Of a stretch of 64,000 nt of DNA, positions 24,697 to 36,162 are shown one piece after another; position 1 is the stretch's first letter, and each line of letters starts with the position of its first letter. The DNA lies in contig NC_071354.1 of assembly GCF_943734655.1 (NCBI RefSeq), positions 178,459,411 to 178,523,410 of the forward strand, written 5' to 3'. Made by a program: the position numbers and the translations under genes. Origin of the DNA: Sabethes cyaneus (taxonomy: Eukaryota; Arthropoda; Insecta; Diptera; Culicidae). Below the pieces are notes generated by a model. That model saw only the letters and a list, made by a program, of their open reading frames with translations, made no database searches and was not told the origin of the DNA.

Positions 24697-24836
24697 ACAA
24701 ACAAAGTTAAAATTTAAATTTATACATTAAAGTCAACTACTGTTGACACAACTGCACAAATATTTTTCAAAATGTTTGTGGTGAAATGTGCTTTGAAAAC
24801 CGAATATAAAAAGAAATTCTCTTCAAACAAGTCAAT
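24697..24836 (+). promoter_or_regulatory. Promoter of the 24860 peptide gene
   Basis: TATAAAA at 24805-24811, initiator-like TCAATA at 24832, leader about 27 bases. ACAAACA (24697-24703) fits the forkhead RYAAACA consensus. Confidence 0.6.
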
Positions 24837-24859
24837 ACGTTTTATAAAAAAAAATCATC

Positions 24860-25150
24860 ATGAAGTTTGTTCTATCAGCTATTTGTTTGGTTGCTTTGGC
24901 GGTAGTTTTATCTGTTTCTCAGGTGGAGGGCAAACATCATCACCATCATCATCATCATTGGTGGCAACATATCCCGATTCCCCCGTTTTCGTTCCGTATT
25001 CCGTTCGACATGTTCGAAAGTGTCGTCAACAATACCTACAACGCTACAAGTTCTCAACAATTCGGCGAAAATTGGCCGCCAGTTCCATCAGCATGGTTTA
25101 AAGGATTAAACGGTACGGATATTGTTGCTAATCGGACGGATCAGAACTAA
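24860..25150 (+). CDS. Octahistidine secreted peptide, HHH-family-like (96 aa)
   Basis: Residues 1-24 are a signal peptide ending SVSQVEG. The mature chain begins K-HHHHHHHH-WW (25-35), followed by an aromatic/proline segment (IPIPPFSFRIPF) and a sequon-rich tail: N57-N-T, Y60-N61-A-T, N84-G-T and N91-R-T. It has no cysteine after the signal. It matches the layout of Aedes salivary 'HHH' peptides, whose role is unknown to me; polyhistidine suggests zinc or copper binding or pH-dependent charge, which is inference. It is single-exon and starts at the first ATG after the TATA box. The Y-N-x-T motif occupies residues 60-63 exactly as in the 16400 gene, which argues for common descent. No canonical AATAAA was seen just downstream. 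Confidence 0.87.
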   Translation: MKFVLSAICLVALAVVLSVSQVEGKHHHHHHHHWWQHIPIPPFSFRIPFDMFESVVNNTYNATSSQQFGENWPPVPSAWFKGLNGTDIVANRTDQN

Positions 25151-28100
25151 TCGCTCTGTAGGGATTAAAGATCCAATTTGGTCCTGATACTATCAACTGA
25201 ATTACGTTTCCCATACAATGGTTAATTTACAATTTACATAATGATAAACGACAGTAAACGATGATGTTGAGTCACAGTTGTTATAAATGTGTTCCACTTA
25301 ATGTTCGAAGCCCTGATTTTTCGACAATCGCAACAATAACAAACCGATTAACTTTTATGTTTCGTGCGGCAAGCGGCAAGCAGATGGTTGCACCCACGGC
25401 GAAGGGTGTGACCCAATCAAGAAGGGGATAAAGGTCCAAATGCGTTTGCAATTTTAATATGTGCGAACGTATGTAGGTATGTGCCTGCGGAGCAACCGCA
25501 GTGCATCGGATTCGGAATGACCAAACTCGTGACGTCCCGTACATAATTTTATTGCTTTCGATTTTCGATTCAATTGTCGGTTGATCGGTCGAAACTGAGC
25601 CAACGATATTACACTATCACAACTAATCCGAAAAGCGGGTAACATGTGCTAGCATTATTTTGTTTTTTTTTTATAAAAGGAGAGGGCGGGTATACCGAAA
25701 TTCAACGAAAATGAAACAAGCTTGAACGCAAAAAGCCGTTTGGACTTGATTGACTTATAATATGAATTTTACATTGCTCGCGTGGAAGCGCGCTTGCATA
25801 GCTGAAAATAGAGGCCTCAAATTGATTGATGGCTTTCTCACCCCGGCCTGAAATAAGTGGTGCGAAACTGTTGAGACATTTGGAGTCGAAATGATAACAC
25901 GGCGTACATTATTATCACCGTTTTTGCAGGCCGGCTTGCATACATTTTCTGCATTGTTATGCTTATGCTCAACCTTCTACTGGAAACAAATGCGGCTGGG
26001 GATAATGTTTTTTGGTGATTTTATACATAGTGAGTTGTATAACTCTATCGTCCTTGATATGTGGCATTTTTTTAAGTGACATGTGCTGACGTTGGTTCTG
26101 GTCGTGTGAGAAGTGTTTTAATTTACTTAACAGAAGAAAATAATCATTTCCATGCTAATCTCTGGTTTATCACTTTCAGTTCGAGAAAGTAAACGAATTA
26201 TTTATTTGCGTTTGTGAATGTAGAATCAAAAAAAATCATTTAAGAAACTATTTTTGCAGCCTTCCCACTTTCTCCGGAAAGTCATTAATAGAATTGAAAT
26301 TGAAAACCCACCCTTTCCAAATCGTTCAGATTGATGACAAATAATAGCAACCCAAACGGTTCTCCAAATAAGTGATTCAATAATTTCTGGTTGTGCCCGA
26401 ACGCAGTTGCCGGCATGATGATCACCCGCCGAGATCGGGGAAAACAAAGAAATCAAAATTTGTCTTGTCCAAATTGCAAGGAACCGGCGACTGCTGACTG
26501 CCTCCTTTCGCAAGAGTGGGTCATTCGGACAAGACTAAGGTCTCTGCACATCTTTTCCTACGTCATGCTCACTCTATGGTGGTGAAGTCAAAGCTGGCGT
26601 CTCTTCTGCTCCTCCGGAACCGGCCTTCGCTGACGATCCGGAGCGCCCCGTGGTCGATCTGGAACGATTGATAAATTTGGGAGGAAAGAGATATTGCCGA
26701 AAACATGCCATTCTGGTTTTTTGCGTGGCTTTTATTTTGGTTTCGTTTCGATTCGAGCTAGCGCTCTCGAATCATGGATCGTTGGTTTCGCATTGATTTG
26801 GCATCACTAACTTTGACTAATTTTACTCCCCCGCTGGTTTCGATATGATGCCGATTGCAGCTGCAATTTAAATTAAAAATTGATTTTATTTATCTATTAC
26901 TCGCTTGGTTAATGGGAAATCTGATTTTTTATTAATTGCGCAAGATAAGTATGTGGGGTAGAGAAATAATGAACCAATCAGTGTAATTTATTGCATGTGA
27001 AATGGTTGAAAGCTAGATGATTACCGATAGATAGTGATAGTAAGCTCTTGTTTGAAATTTAACTCTACTTTGGATGATAATTTGAAAGTAAAATTCAACC
27101 GCTCTTTAAAATTAAAACAGTCTGCCAAACAAGCATGTGTTTTCAATTCATGGAAATATTCGAAATCGGCTGCATTGATGGCAACCAAAAAATTATCTGA
27201 TTGTTAAACGTGAATGTTTAAAATGATACGATTATCCAGCCATTCGTTGAGAATTATACCACGTCTGAACAGATTTTGATGGTTCAAATACCAAAAGATT
27301 CGTAATGCATGTTCATATCGTGTGGTTTTTAAACATTAGTTTCATAAAACATCAATCTGAACAATTCTAGCTAGCTAAATACTCAGATTCATCATAGTTT
27401 ATTAATACTAACATGTGATGCAATAATACATCTTTTGTATGATTCTGACGTTCTCAGATAAAGAACTTGAAATGTTTAAGGATTTACAGCTTTTAAACGT
27501 AATTTAATCATTAATATTGCTATAATACAACATAGCAGTCTTCAAGGAGAATTGTCAAGACAAAGATATGATGTTTTCTCTACGTTTCGACACTTTATTG
27601 GTGACTATTTCAATGGATAATATAGTTTCACATTGTTATTCTTTCTATTCTTTTTTACTCCATACGCCATCATGACGTAAACCCCTTTTCTGGAAAGGGA
27701 GGAAGTGTCTGTTGCGAAGAATGATTAATTGGATGAATTGGAAAATGTTCAATATGCAGATTACAAATATTTGTAGGGTTGTGCTATTGCAAATGGACCT
27801 TCAACAGTCAACAGTAAAGTGTGGGCTTTTTCAGGTTAAAATATCTAAACCTGTTGCGGCGCTACCGAAAAGTTTAAATATGAAAATGGTGCGTGAGCGT
27901 GACAGACCGAGTTTTATCACCAAAGAAAGGGTAATACTTTCGCTTCAAAATCAATAGAGAAGCGATATCCGCCCAAATGGTTGATAACTCTTCATCACAT
28001 TTGTTTTACAGGTATTACCCTGATTGTATTTGGAGAAACATAGTTCTTTTTTTGAATTAAACCAATTCATCTACATTTGAGTAATTCTTATGATGCCAAA

Positions 28101-28205
28101 CGTTAGTAAAGATCCGTAAACGTCGATTTGCAAAACTGAAATTTTTACCGAACGCTCTGCTGTCCAAATCTCGGCAAATTTTGCTGTGTTTTTTAAGTGT
28201 GTTGA
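25151..28205. other. No recognisable gene; unrepeated in this window
   Basis: This 3-kb stretch shows none of the repeats seen elsewhere here. A less AT-rich part at 26390-26680 and an AT-rich homeodomain-like run near 26860-26895 (CAATTTAAATTAAAAATTG) could be non-coding control DNA. Open frames (for example 26226-26513 minus, 27712-27957 plus) have no coding features. Confidence 0.4.
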
Positions 28206-28209
28206 AATC

Positions 28210-29200
28210 TATATCTTGTGATATTTGATAAATTGAAACATGAAACAACTAACAAATGGCCCGGTTCTGTAAAAAAGAAGAACACGGCTTTCAAATGGAG
28301 TAAAAAAATTTTTGGCGGCCATCTTGGATTTGATCGCCATATTGGATTTTATAAAAAAAAATCCGTTTTCGTCATGATCCCCCCAATTGATTTTAATTTT
28401 AAAACAACCAATGGAAAGCTGAGAAAAAATTATATAAGGAACATTCATCAAATTACATGTGTAGTGGCATTAAATAAACGAAAGAATTAATTATCTGTAT
28501 CAAGGTTTACAACGCTCATATGTATAATGAAATATCTTGCTAAAGAAAATTAATTGCTTTATTTAGTTAATGCCATTGCACACCTAACCGGATGAATGTA
28601 TTTTATAGCATTTTTTCTCAGCTTTCCGATGGTGATCTTAAAATTAAAATTGGTTGGGCGAATCAAGGCGAAAACGGCGGCTTTTTGATAAAATCCAATA
28701 AGCCGGCCAAATCCAAGATGGCCGCCAATTGTTTTCCACTTCGTTTATAAGCCCTATCTCTCCTCTTTACAAAACCGTGTTGTTTGTAGTTTCTTCCATA
28801 GCAAATTTTGGAAATATCACAATAATTATATGAAAATTGTGAACCTTGCTACAAATAACTGATTGTTTTATTCAGTTAATGTCATTGCACACCTAATTTT
28901 ATGAATGTTTCTTATAGTATTTTTTTTAAATGAAAATCGATGAGCCCCCCCCATGATGAAAACGGCCATTTTTTGATAAAATCCAATATGGCGAGTGGCG
29001 ACCAAATCCAAGATGGGCGCCAAAAATTTTTTACTCCATTTGAAAACCCTGTTCTTCTTCTTTACAGAACCGGGCCATTTGTTAGTTGTTTCATGGCAAA
29101 ATTATGAAATATCACATGATATAGATCCCAAGGTTTGCTCAAAATTTAACTTCTTTTGAAACTGTTAGGCCCCTTGGCGAACGAGGGCTCTACTATTTCG
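28210..29200. repeat. ~315-bp repeat units, one inverted and two direct
   Basis: 28210-28490 carries the unit of 12780-13380 in reverse; 28570-28860 and 28860-29150 carry it forward, making a foldback around 28490-28560. Each has 'ccaagatggccgcc' next to 'ttttgataaaatccaa'. The hairpin block GGCCCCTTGGCGAACGAGGG near 29167 corresponds to the one at 13383. Confidence 0.75.
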
Positions 29201-29204
29201 AGAT

Positions 29205-29765
29205 ATTAAAGGTTTGTCTCCAAAAACACCCACGTGACAAATTTTGTTCCATTTGCTTGATTAGTTCTCGAGTTATGAGTAAATTTGTATTTCGTTTGTA
29301 TGGGAGCCCCCCCTCTTAAAGTGGGGAGGGGTCCTAATTCACCATAGAAAATATTCTTGCCCTCGAAAGCTTTCACATGCCAAATTTTGTTCCATTTGCT
29401 TGATTAGTTCTCGAGTTAGGAGGAAACTTGTATGGAAGCCCCCCTCTTAAAGGGGAGAGGAGTTATAATTCCCCTTATAAAGAGTGGAGGGGTCTTAATT
29501 TACCATAGAATAAATTCTTGTCACCGAAAACACCCACTTGCCAAATTTTGTTCTATTTGCTTGATTAGTTCCCGAGTTATGCAGAAATTTGTGTTTCATT
29601 TGTATAGGAGCCCCCCTCTTAGTGGAGGGAGGGGTCTCTAACCATCACTAAAACATTTCCTGGCTCCAAAAACCTCTACATGCAAATTTTCACGCCGATT
29701 GGTTCAGTAATTTTCGATTCTATAAGGAACATACGGGCAGACAGACAGACAGAAATCCTTTTTTA
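29205..29765 (-). mobile_element. ~140-bp unit array with Helitron-like terminus, copy 2
   Basis: About four units of the same kind as 13690-15252, ending on the minus strand with A|TCTATACCTATAAAA. Together with the 315-bp units upstream it forms a shorter copy of the composite at 12780-15252. Confidence 0.65.
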
Positions 29766-29769
29766 TAGG

Positions 29770-31790
29770 TATAGATTAATGCTTTCTTGTTTGCTCTTAA
29801 ATGTTTCTTTTTGTCCTTAATGAAATCGGTTATTGCGTTTTTTGTCGCTATTTGGCTGTCGTTTAATTGTCCCTTCATCGCCTTTTCTGCATCTATTTTT
29901 AGTATTCCCGTCGTTTTTGAGATTTTTTTTGTGATTTCGCCTGCGTTTCGGTATCCTTTCATCGTATTTTTGTCGTCTTTCGTGTTTTATTTGCATCAGC
30001 TTTTCGCCTACCTGTCATCTTTTCCTTTGCCGTTTCTTCGTCATCATATTTTGGCGTCTATTCACTGTCATTTTATCGTTCTTATGTTGTCTTTTCGTTG
30101 CTTGTTGTTGTTTTTCGACGTGTTTCGGCGTCCTTTTTTGTCGCCTTTTCATGGTCTTTTAGCCACCTTTTTACGTCACATCTCTTTCTGTTCATCATTT
30201 TGTGACTCCATTTTAGCATTTTTCGTCACTTTTTTCAACGGCTTTTTGCCGTTGTTGTCGTCTTTTTAGTTGCTGTTTTGGCATCCTCATTTTGTCGATC
30301 TTTGTTATCTTTCCATCGTTTTATGTTGTCTTTTTTGTCACCTTTTCTAGCTGTCCTGTTTGTTTTGATGGCAACCAAAGCTGCCACAAATGACTATCTT
30401 TAGGACTGTCGCAATGCCCTTCTGGCATATAAAAAAGTAACGAAAACATAGTTTTCTTTACTGTCGTTTCGTGGTTTTCTGTCGTCTTTTTTACCATGCT
30501 AAAATTTTTTTTGGTGTTTACTATTTTTTTTTGTCGTTTCTTTGCCATTTTTTGTCCCTGTTTTGGCTTCTTTTCGTCATTATGCTATCGGCTTTCTGCC
30601 GTATATTCGTCATTTTTTATCGTTTTTTTTTATGTTTTTTCGTGTTTTTGGCGCTCTTTATGTCTTTTGATCACTTTTTTTTTGTTTTTTTTTTGTTGCC
30701 GTTTATGCGTGTTTTCGTGATCTTCATCATATTTGCATGTTATTTCCGTAGTTCATCCGTCGTTTTTTCTAGCTTTCGTTGATTTTTTCGGTGGCTTTTA
30801 AGTTGTTTTATCGGTATTTTTGTTACTGTTTTAGCATCTTTTCGTTGTCTTTTCTTCGTTTTTTATTGTCATCTTTTTGTTGCCTTTTGTAATCGTTTCA
30901 CCGTTCTTTTTTTGTCTTTTCGTCTATTTTTTCAATTTTATCGTCATTCTGTTTGCTGTCAAGACAACCAAATGCTGTCTTTTTACTGTCGTTTCGTCGC
31001 TTTTTCGTCGACTTGCTGTCGTATATTTGCCATCTTTTCGTCATCTTTTTCGCGCGCTTTGTCCCGTCTTCTTACCGTCTTTTTATCGTCTCTTCATCGA
31101 CTTTTTTGCATCTATTTATAGTTGTTTCGTCATCTTATTGTAGTCTATACCTTTTCGCCTTCTTTTTGTCATCTCTTTATTTTCTTCTATTCGTAAGCGT
31201 CGTCATTTTGCCCTCTCTCTGACATATTTCTATCATTTTATCATAGTCTCTTTACCACCATTTCAACGTTTTTTCGTCGTTTTTTGTAGTCTGCTTTTAG
31301 CATTTTTGTCGCTTTTTCATCGGATTTTTCCGTTTTTATTGCATTTTATATTTTATTACTTTTAAACGTCTTTTTGACGTGTTTTTTTTTTGTTTGCCTT
31401 ATCGTATTGAGTCATATTTTGGCTTCTTTTCGTCGTCTTTTAGTTATCTTTTTTTCATTTTTGTCATCTTTCCATCGCCTTTGGTGTCGTTTCATAATTT
31501 TGTTGTTGTCATTTCATCACTTTTTTATCAATTTTTCGTTATTCGGTTAGTTATCAATACATTGATAACAATCAATACATACAATACATACAATCAATAA
31601 AATTCTTAACTTTTTACTATCTTTTCATCGTTCTTTCATTGCTATTTTAAGTATGTTTTGTTGTCATTTTGAACCTCTTTTTGCCATGTTTTTGTTCTAT
31701 TTGTCGCTGTTTTGGTGTTTTTACACCACATTTTCCCATTTCCGTCGTAATTTTGTCGTTTTTCATTGTATTTTTGAAAAGAAGTGAATC
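29770..31790. repeat. 2-kb T-rich, A-poor degenerate satellite
   Basis: Nearly 2 kb built from a loose TTTTCGTCATC / TTTTTGTCGYCTTTT motif, strongly strand-asymmetric, with no fixed period. Hydrophobic open frames inside (for example 29787-30269) are by-products of the composition. An island at 30365-30455 (TGCCCTTCTGGCATA) matches 35085-35105 in RTE-derived DNA, so the array appears to have expanded inside or around a transposon fragment. Confidence 0.75.
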
Positions 31791-31794
31791 AATC

Positions 31795-32480
31795 TCGTAA
31801 AGGATACACACCGAAGTCTGATATGTGAGGGACGAGGAGAGCTATCTTATCACAAACAAATGAAAGCAGTACTTCGAAGAGCATTTCAATAGTGATATAA
31901 CAGAAGGAGGGGGAAGCGAAATTAACCTAGGGGTTCCTACAAATGATAACAACGTCAGCCGGAACCAAGGGAATGCTCCATTAACGAGAGCAGCGAGTAC
32001 AACATTGAACAATGAAACTCGATGTTTTGCTTTTTTCTTTTTTTTCTCGCTATGTTACTGCCATTGAAATTTGACACTTTTTGAAGCGTTGACAGTTTTG
32101 GAAGCGCGATGTTATCCTCTGTCAAATACATAGCGAGGGATAGCACAGCGCATCCCCTCGGCCGGAACAGATCGACTCCCGACAGAACTCTTCAAAAATG
32201 GTAAAGAACCACTAGCAACGGCACTCCACTAGGTAATTTAAAGGATTTGGAAGGGGATGACACTAACGGGGGAATGAATAAAAGGGGTGAACTGTCTCAT
32301 CTACAAAAAGGACGATCAATTTTATTCCGGTAATTACTGCGGCATTTCGCTGGTTTATGCCATCTACAAGATGCTCCCCAATGGTTGTTTGGTCGCCTAT
32401 TCCCAATCGCAAGAATATTCTCAAGTTGAAGCAAGCGCGATTCATACGGACCAGCGGATCATATTTTTACGCTCCGACAA
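31795..32480 (+). pseudogene. RTE fragments downstream of the 32664 gene
   Basis: Decayed RTE sequence (RSCKGYT-like words near 31795; VNCLIYKKDDQFYSGNYCGI with SLVYAIYKM at 32287-32370). The order and words match 35450-36030, so the two stretches are paralogous. A small inverted repeat (CTCGCTATG...CATAGCGAG, about 32047-32145) interrupts it. Confidence 0.65.
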
Positions 32481-32663
32481 ATTCTCCAAAAAAGTGAAAA
32501 TTTTATTAGTCAAAAATTATTTTTTTGATATAATTACCATTTTAAAACATGAAAACCATTTGAGATGGAAAAAGGATAGTATTTCTTTTCTAATTAATTG
32601 ACAAACAAGAGTTACATTTGCTGTGATATTATTAAGTATCAATTTTCAATAACAATTATTCCA

Positions 32664-32948
32664 TTATTCAGCTCCATCAACCACAGTTCTATTGGAAACT
32701 TCGTTCTTCGTTTGGTTGTTCTGATCAGTCCATTGAATGGCAATGATATGGATGTTAATCGGGACCGAATCCGTACCATTGTAAATATCGTTGGAAACAG
32801 AATCATTCGCGCTAAAAATCGCGCGACGCCATGACGGATTCCAATGGTGCCAGCCCCGCGGCAGACGCCAAATGAGCCTTGCTTCGATTTGTGACGCCAA
32901 GCTAACAACAGCAACGACAAAGACAAGCAAATAGGCTAACTGTTTCAT
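32664..32948 (-). CDS. Trp/Arg/His-module secreted peptide, paralogue 3 (94 aa)
   Basis: Signal peptide MKQLAYLLVFVVAVVSLASQ then IEA (1-23). The mature start is a Trp/Arg/His-rich module (RLIWRLPRGWHHWNPSWRRA, 24-43). The tail is conserved with the two sister genes: ANDSVSNDIYNGTDSVPIN, then NNQTKNEVSNRT. Four sequons (Asn48, 57, 78, 86). An in-frame ATG 20 codons upstream is ignored because the TATA box (minus-strand TATAAAAG, 32995-33002) lies within that extension. The signal and tail are nearly constant among the three paralogues while the module differs almost completely. Role unknown; a cationic antimicrobial or membrane-active module is a hypothesis. Confidence 0.87.
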   Translation of the reverse strand: MKQLAYLLVFVVAVVSLASQIEARLIWRLPRGWHHWNPSWRRAIFSANDSVSNDIYNGTDSVPINIHIIAIQWTDQNNQTKNEVSNRTVVDGAE

Positions 32949-32994
32949 GCTGACGACTTGAATCTTTTGTAGGCATTTCTGTAAAATAATAAGT

Positions 32995-33040
32995 CTTTTA
33001 TATTGCACGGATATGGTCGCTTCGAGAAAATTGTGTTTAT
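32995..33040 (-). promoter_or_regulatory. Promoter of the 32664 gene
   Basis: Minus-strand TATAAAAG at 32995-33002, about 47 bases before the ATG, and forkhead-type ATAAACA (complement of 33034-33040). The upstream 250 bases are shared with the genes at 36163 and 43139. Confidence 0.7.
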
Positions 33041-33420
33041 TCTAGCTACACTTGGTTCAACAAGTAAAGAAAATTTAAATTTAGTTTATTCAAGTCTATA
33101 AGACAAATATTTTGCAGGAAGTTAGGTCGTCAGAGATGATACGTCGTGTCGTCGTGATACGTCGTGATACGTATCTATAATTATTAAAACGTTCATGTGT
33201 AAGTGCGACGAAGCTCATTGCTGGTTGTATAATTAAGTCAACAAATAAAATTGCCACGTTTAATATGATGAACAGCTATATTTGAAATTAAAATACCACC
33301 CCTGTGGAAATGCTCCATAAAGTTGTCGAAAATGAACGTTTCGAAGTGTCAAATTGAAAAAGTAAACGACAGACACCAATCGATGTACAACAAACGGTTA
33401 TCACCATTGGCGGCGTCTGT

Positions 33421-33525
33421 CCCAAGGAACATTTTTGTTGTATAATAGCTTATCAAGCACTTGTTCCACGGGTATAAGCTGTACAATAGTGGAATAAGCT
33501 ATTCCTAAACAAAATTTTTGCCGGT
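33421..33525. mobile_element. Diverged ~110-bp hairpin MITE
   Basis: 'aacatttttgttg..taatagcttatcaagcacttgttcc' and 'ggaataagcta.tcctaaacaaaa' correspond to the cleaner copy at 56522-56633. Confidence 0.55.
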
Positions 33526-34112
33526 CCGTTTTCTTTCGACGGTTCCACTAGGTGGCAAATTCGAGGCTCGGAATTCAAGTTGTTTGACAAAGGCCTATTT
33601 CATCTCAGGATTCTCCAATCATCAGACGTCGTAACGACACCCAACTTTCTCATCCCGTCGTTGGACCCAAGCGATATGCAAGCGTATCTCTGCGATAACA
33701 ACGTGATGGTCGGATGCGCTTGTTGCGTACATCAAAAAGACTTCTTCTCCACTTTAGACTAATGCAGATGTAATAAGTTTGGGTTGGAAACCCAGGTGAC
33801 CTCTTGTGCTGGTTTATGGGGAAAGAGCGATCCACTAATGACCATGTAGTTACTATCACAAAACTCTGTAAACAGCTTTCCGTTTTCGCTAATTTCATCT
33901 AGACCATGGCGTTTGAACCAATTTTCGCGTTAAAGTCGCACAAGTGGATTTAAATGTTCCGTGATCGTCGTAAGGGGGGCCGGTTACCAACGGGACTGTG
34001 ATATTATTATGCAATATGTGACGAAAGTGTTGGGCTTTGCACACCATCGCCAGCGGCGGTGGCTGCGAACGGACTGAACTACAAGACTCACGTTTATTAC
34101 CCTATTTATAGG
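33526..34112. other. No recognisable gene
   Basis: Short open frames on both strands (33580-33762 plus, 33650-33898 minus) overlap each other and show no domain or signal peptide. No repeat was recognised. Confidence 0.4.
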
Positions 34113-34787
34113 TAGGGTCTTTTTCTAATTCTCGTCGTAATAAGGAAAGCCATTCTAATTTTCATCATTTGCTGAATGGATTTAGGGAATACTCCAAAAG
34201 TTCTTGTACTGATTTGACTAAAACACACTTACCTTCCTATCCGCGAACTTTGAAATCACTGAAAAGCGACTTTTAAAGCATATTATTGAAATTACGCAAC
34301 TGACTTTATTGCTAAAATTCGTCGTACCGTTTTAAAATCCGTCCAACAAAATTTTTCATCGTCCGAACTAAAAATCACAACAATGTTTACGAAGCTAACG
34401 CGCATGTATTTGTGTAGGACGGCATGACAAATGTTATTCTACAAAATTTCTGCAGGTCAGGCAAGTTTTTCTGGCTGTAGAATAACGACAATGCCTTGCG
34501 TGAGTTATTTTCATTTATGAATGACGGAAATTAGCACGATTAGTCGACATTGTCTTCTTCGTCGCACGAAAAAACGTAGGAAATTTGGCTGGTAGGACTT
34601 CTTTAATGATAAAAAGCATTTAAATAGATCACAGCTCACTTTGATTGATTGCGTATGATAGACAACTAACTAAAATATTAGGAAATACCTAGTTTTGCAT
34701 TGTGTGTCATAAAAATGCGGATATTTTTAATAATTTGTGTTGGATAGGACGGGAATAGGCAATTACGACGATGTAGCAACATACCCT
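34113..34787 (+). mobile_element. Family A element, copy 2
   Basis: An uninterrupted copy of about 675 bp, from TAGGGTCTTTTTCTAATTC to GCAACATACCCTA, with CGTCGTAAT near the left and ATTACGACG near the right end. It shows what copy 1 (8723-10422) looked like before element B inserted. Confidence 0.75.
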
Positions 34788-34919
34788 ACATCGTTTGATA
34801 ATAGCTTATTGTTCCTACATCTAGCCAGAACAACAATAGCGCTTTGTCTCATATTCGACCGAGTACACTGATTGTTGTTCTGCTAGATGTGAAGGTCAAC
34901 GCGGTCATGCCGCAACAGT

Positions 34920-35290
34920 CCTCTTTCAGGATTTTCTCAAACACACTGTTCAGCTGGCTGTAGAAACTCTCTTTATCTTGCAGATCGGCAGTATCTGTAA
35001 TAGCGTAAACTGTGTACTGCAATCGAGGCCAGCTACAAAAGACAATCTTCGTGACTGTCGCAGTGGCATTTTGGAACCCAATGCCCTTCTGGCATACAAA
35101 AAATAGCTCTGGATTGCAGTGAGGTTGCTAAACCGTGTTCTAAATCTGGCAACAACTATTCTTTCGTTCATCAGGATCACATCTGCTCCTGGGCTCAATG
35201 GGAGCCCAGCTCTCTTGAGTAGCCTTTTCACCTCGTATGCCAGACTAAAGCAAGACTTGCCCAGACAATGTTTTGTAATCACCAGCATGC
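34920..35290 (-). pseudogene. Non-LTR endonuclease fragment
   Basis: The minus strand reads SLAYEVKRLLKRAGLPLSPG and NERIVVARFRTRFSNLTAIQ, resembling the 'NERIxxARFxSxxxNxTxIQCYAP' stretch of RTE/CR1-like endonucleases, followed by rearranged sequence (VFEKILKE-like). Inactive. Part of it (AATGCCCTTCTGGCATA, near 35085) recurs in the T-rich block. Confidence 0.55.
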
Positions 35291-35449
35291 GGCCTATACA
35301 CCTCGCTCAGCCTCAGGATGTAAAGCTTAAGGCGGCTAGCTTCCTGTGTAAGTTGAGTCAGACCACGATTCTGAAGATGAAAAAGCGCCAGAAGGAGGAT
35401 AGATATCATGTAGGGCTAGAACTCCTTATCTAGGCTAATAACACGTGCA

Positions 35450-36030
35450 AGTTCAATAAGAAGGTGAATCGATCTTGTAAAGGATACACATCGAATCATG
35501 GTACTACATGTAGAGACGAGGAGGGAAATCTGATCACACACGAGTGCAAGGCGAGGTGGTTGATGAGTGTGAGCAATAGTGTGGTGTATCAACTACGATA
35601 CAACGGACGACGGATGGAGGTAGCGTCCAGGCTCCCGACCTCGAGGGGATCCGGTGAGAAATCGGACATCTGAAGACTAATACAGCCGACGGAAACTACA
35701 GACTCTTGACAGAACTTTATAAATATTGTAAACAACCACTAGTAATGGAATATCTTGGATAATTTCCAGAATTCTTGTGGAGTGAAAACTACTGAAAATG
35801 GACGAAAGGAGTGCTTCATTTCATCCACAAAAAGGCAATCGGCTTGATTGCTGTTAATATGCCGCTGCATTATGCTGGTTAACTCCGCCTAAATCCAAGC
35901 TGTCTTCCAGATCTTGTTACGTCATACCGACAGTACCAGGAGGGATTCATGGGGACCAGCGTTACTGCGGATCATATTGTTGACCAATTCTTCAGAAATG
36001 TGGGGATTATTATCGATCCAAACGTCATCT
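35450..36030 (+). pseudogene. RTE linker and RT fragments downstream of the 36163 gene
   Basis: Reads VNRSCKGYTSNHGTTCRDEE, GNLITHECKARWLM and then decayed RT (FIHKKAI; TSVTADHIVDQFFRN). Paralogous to 31795-32480 and in the same position relative to the next peptide gene, indicating that it was duplicated together with the gene. Confidence 0.65.
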
Positions 36031-36162
36031 TTTGGCATGGCATGAAAAAAGGATAGTATTTCTTTACTAATTTATTGACACACAAGAGTTACATTTGCTG
36101 TGATACTATTAAGTTTTAATTTTCAACAATAATTCATTACTGATTACATCGTATGTCAGCTG

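Noticed and set aside
24932..24958. Eight-His run as a cloning tag or contamination
   Set aside because: It follows a native insect signal peptide, uses mixed CAT/CAC codons and sits in a normal promoter/UTR context with related genes nearby.
29787..31600. Several hydrophobic, Phe/Ser/Leu-rich open frames resembling membrane proteins
   Set aside because: They result from the T-rich satellite, where TTT/TCT/TTC codons dominate and stops are rare because A is scarce.
32949..33008. 20-codon N-terminal extension of the 32664 peptide
   Set aside because: It includes the TATA box and is not conserved in the paralogues, where the shared start is MKQLAYLL.
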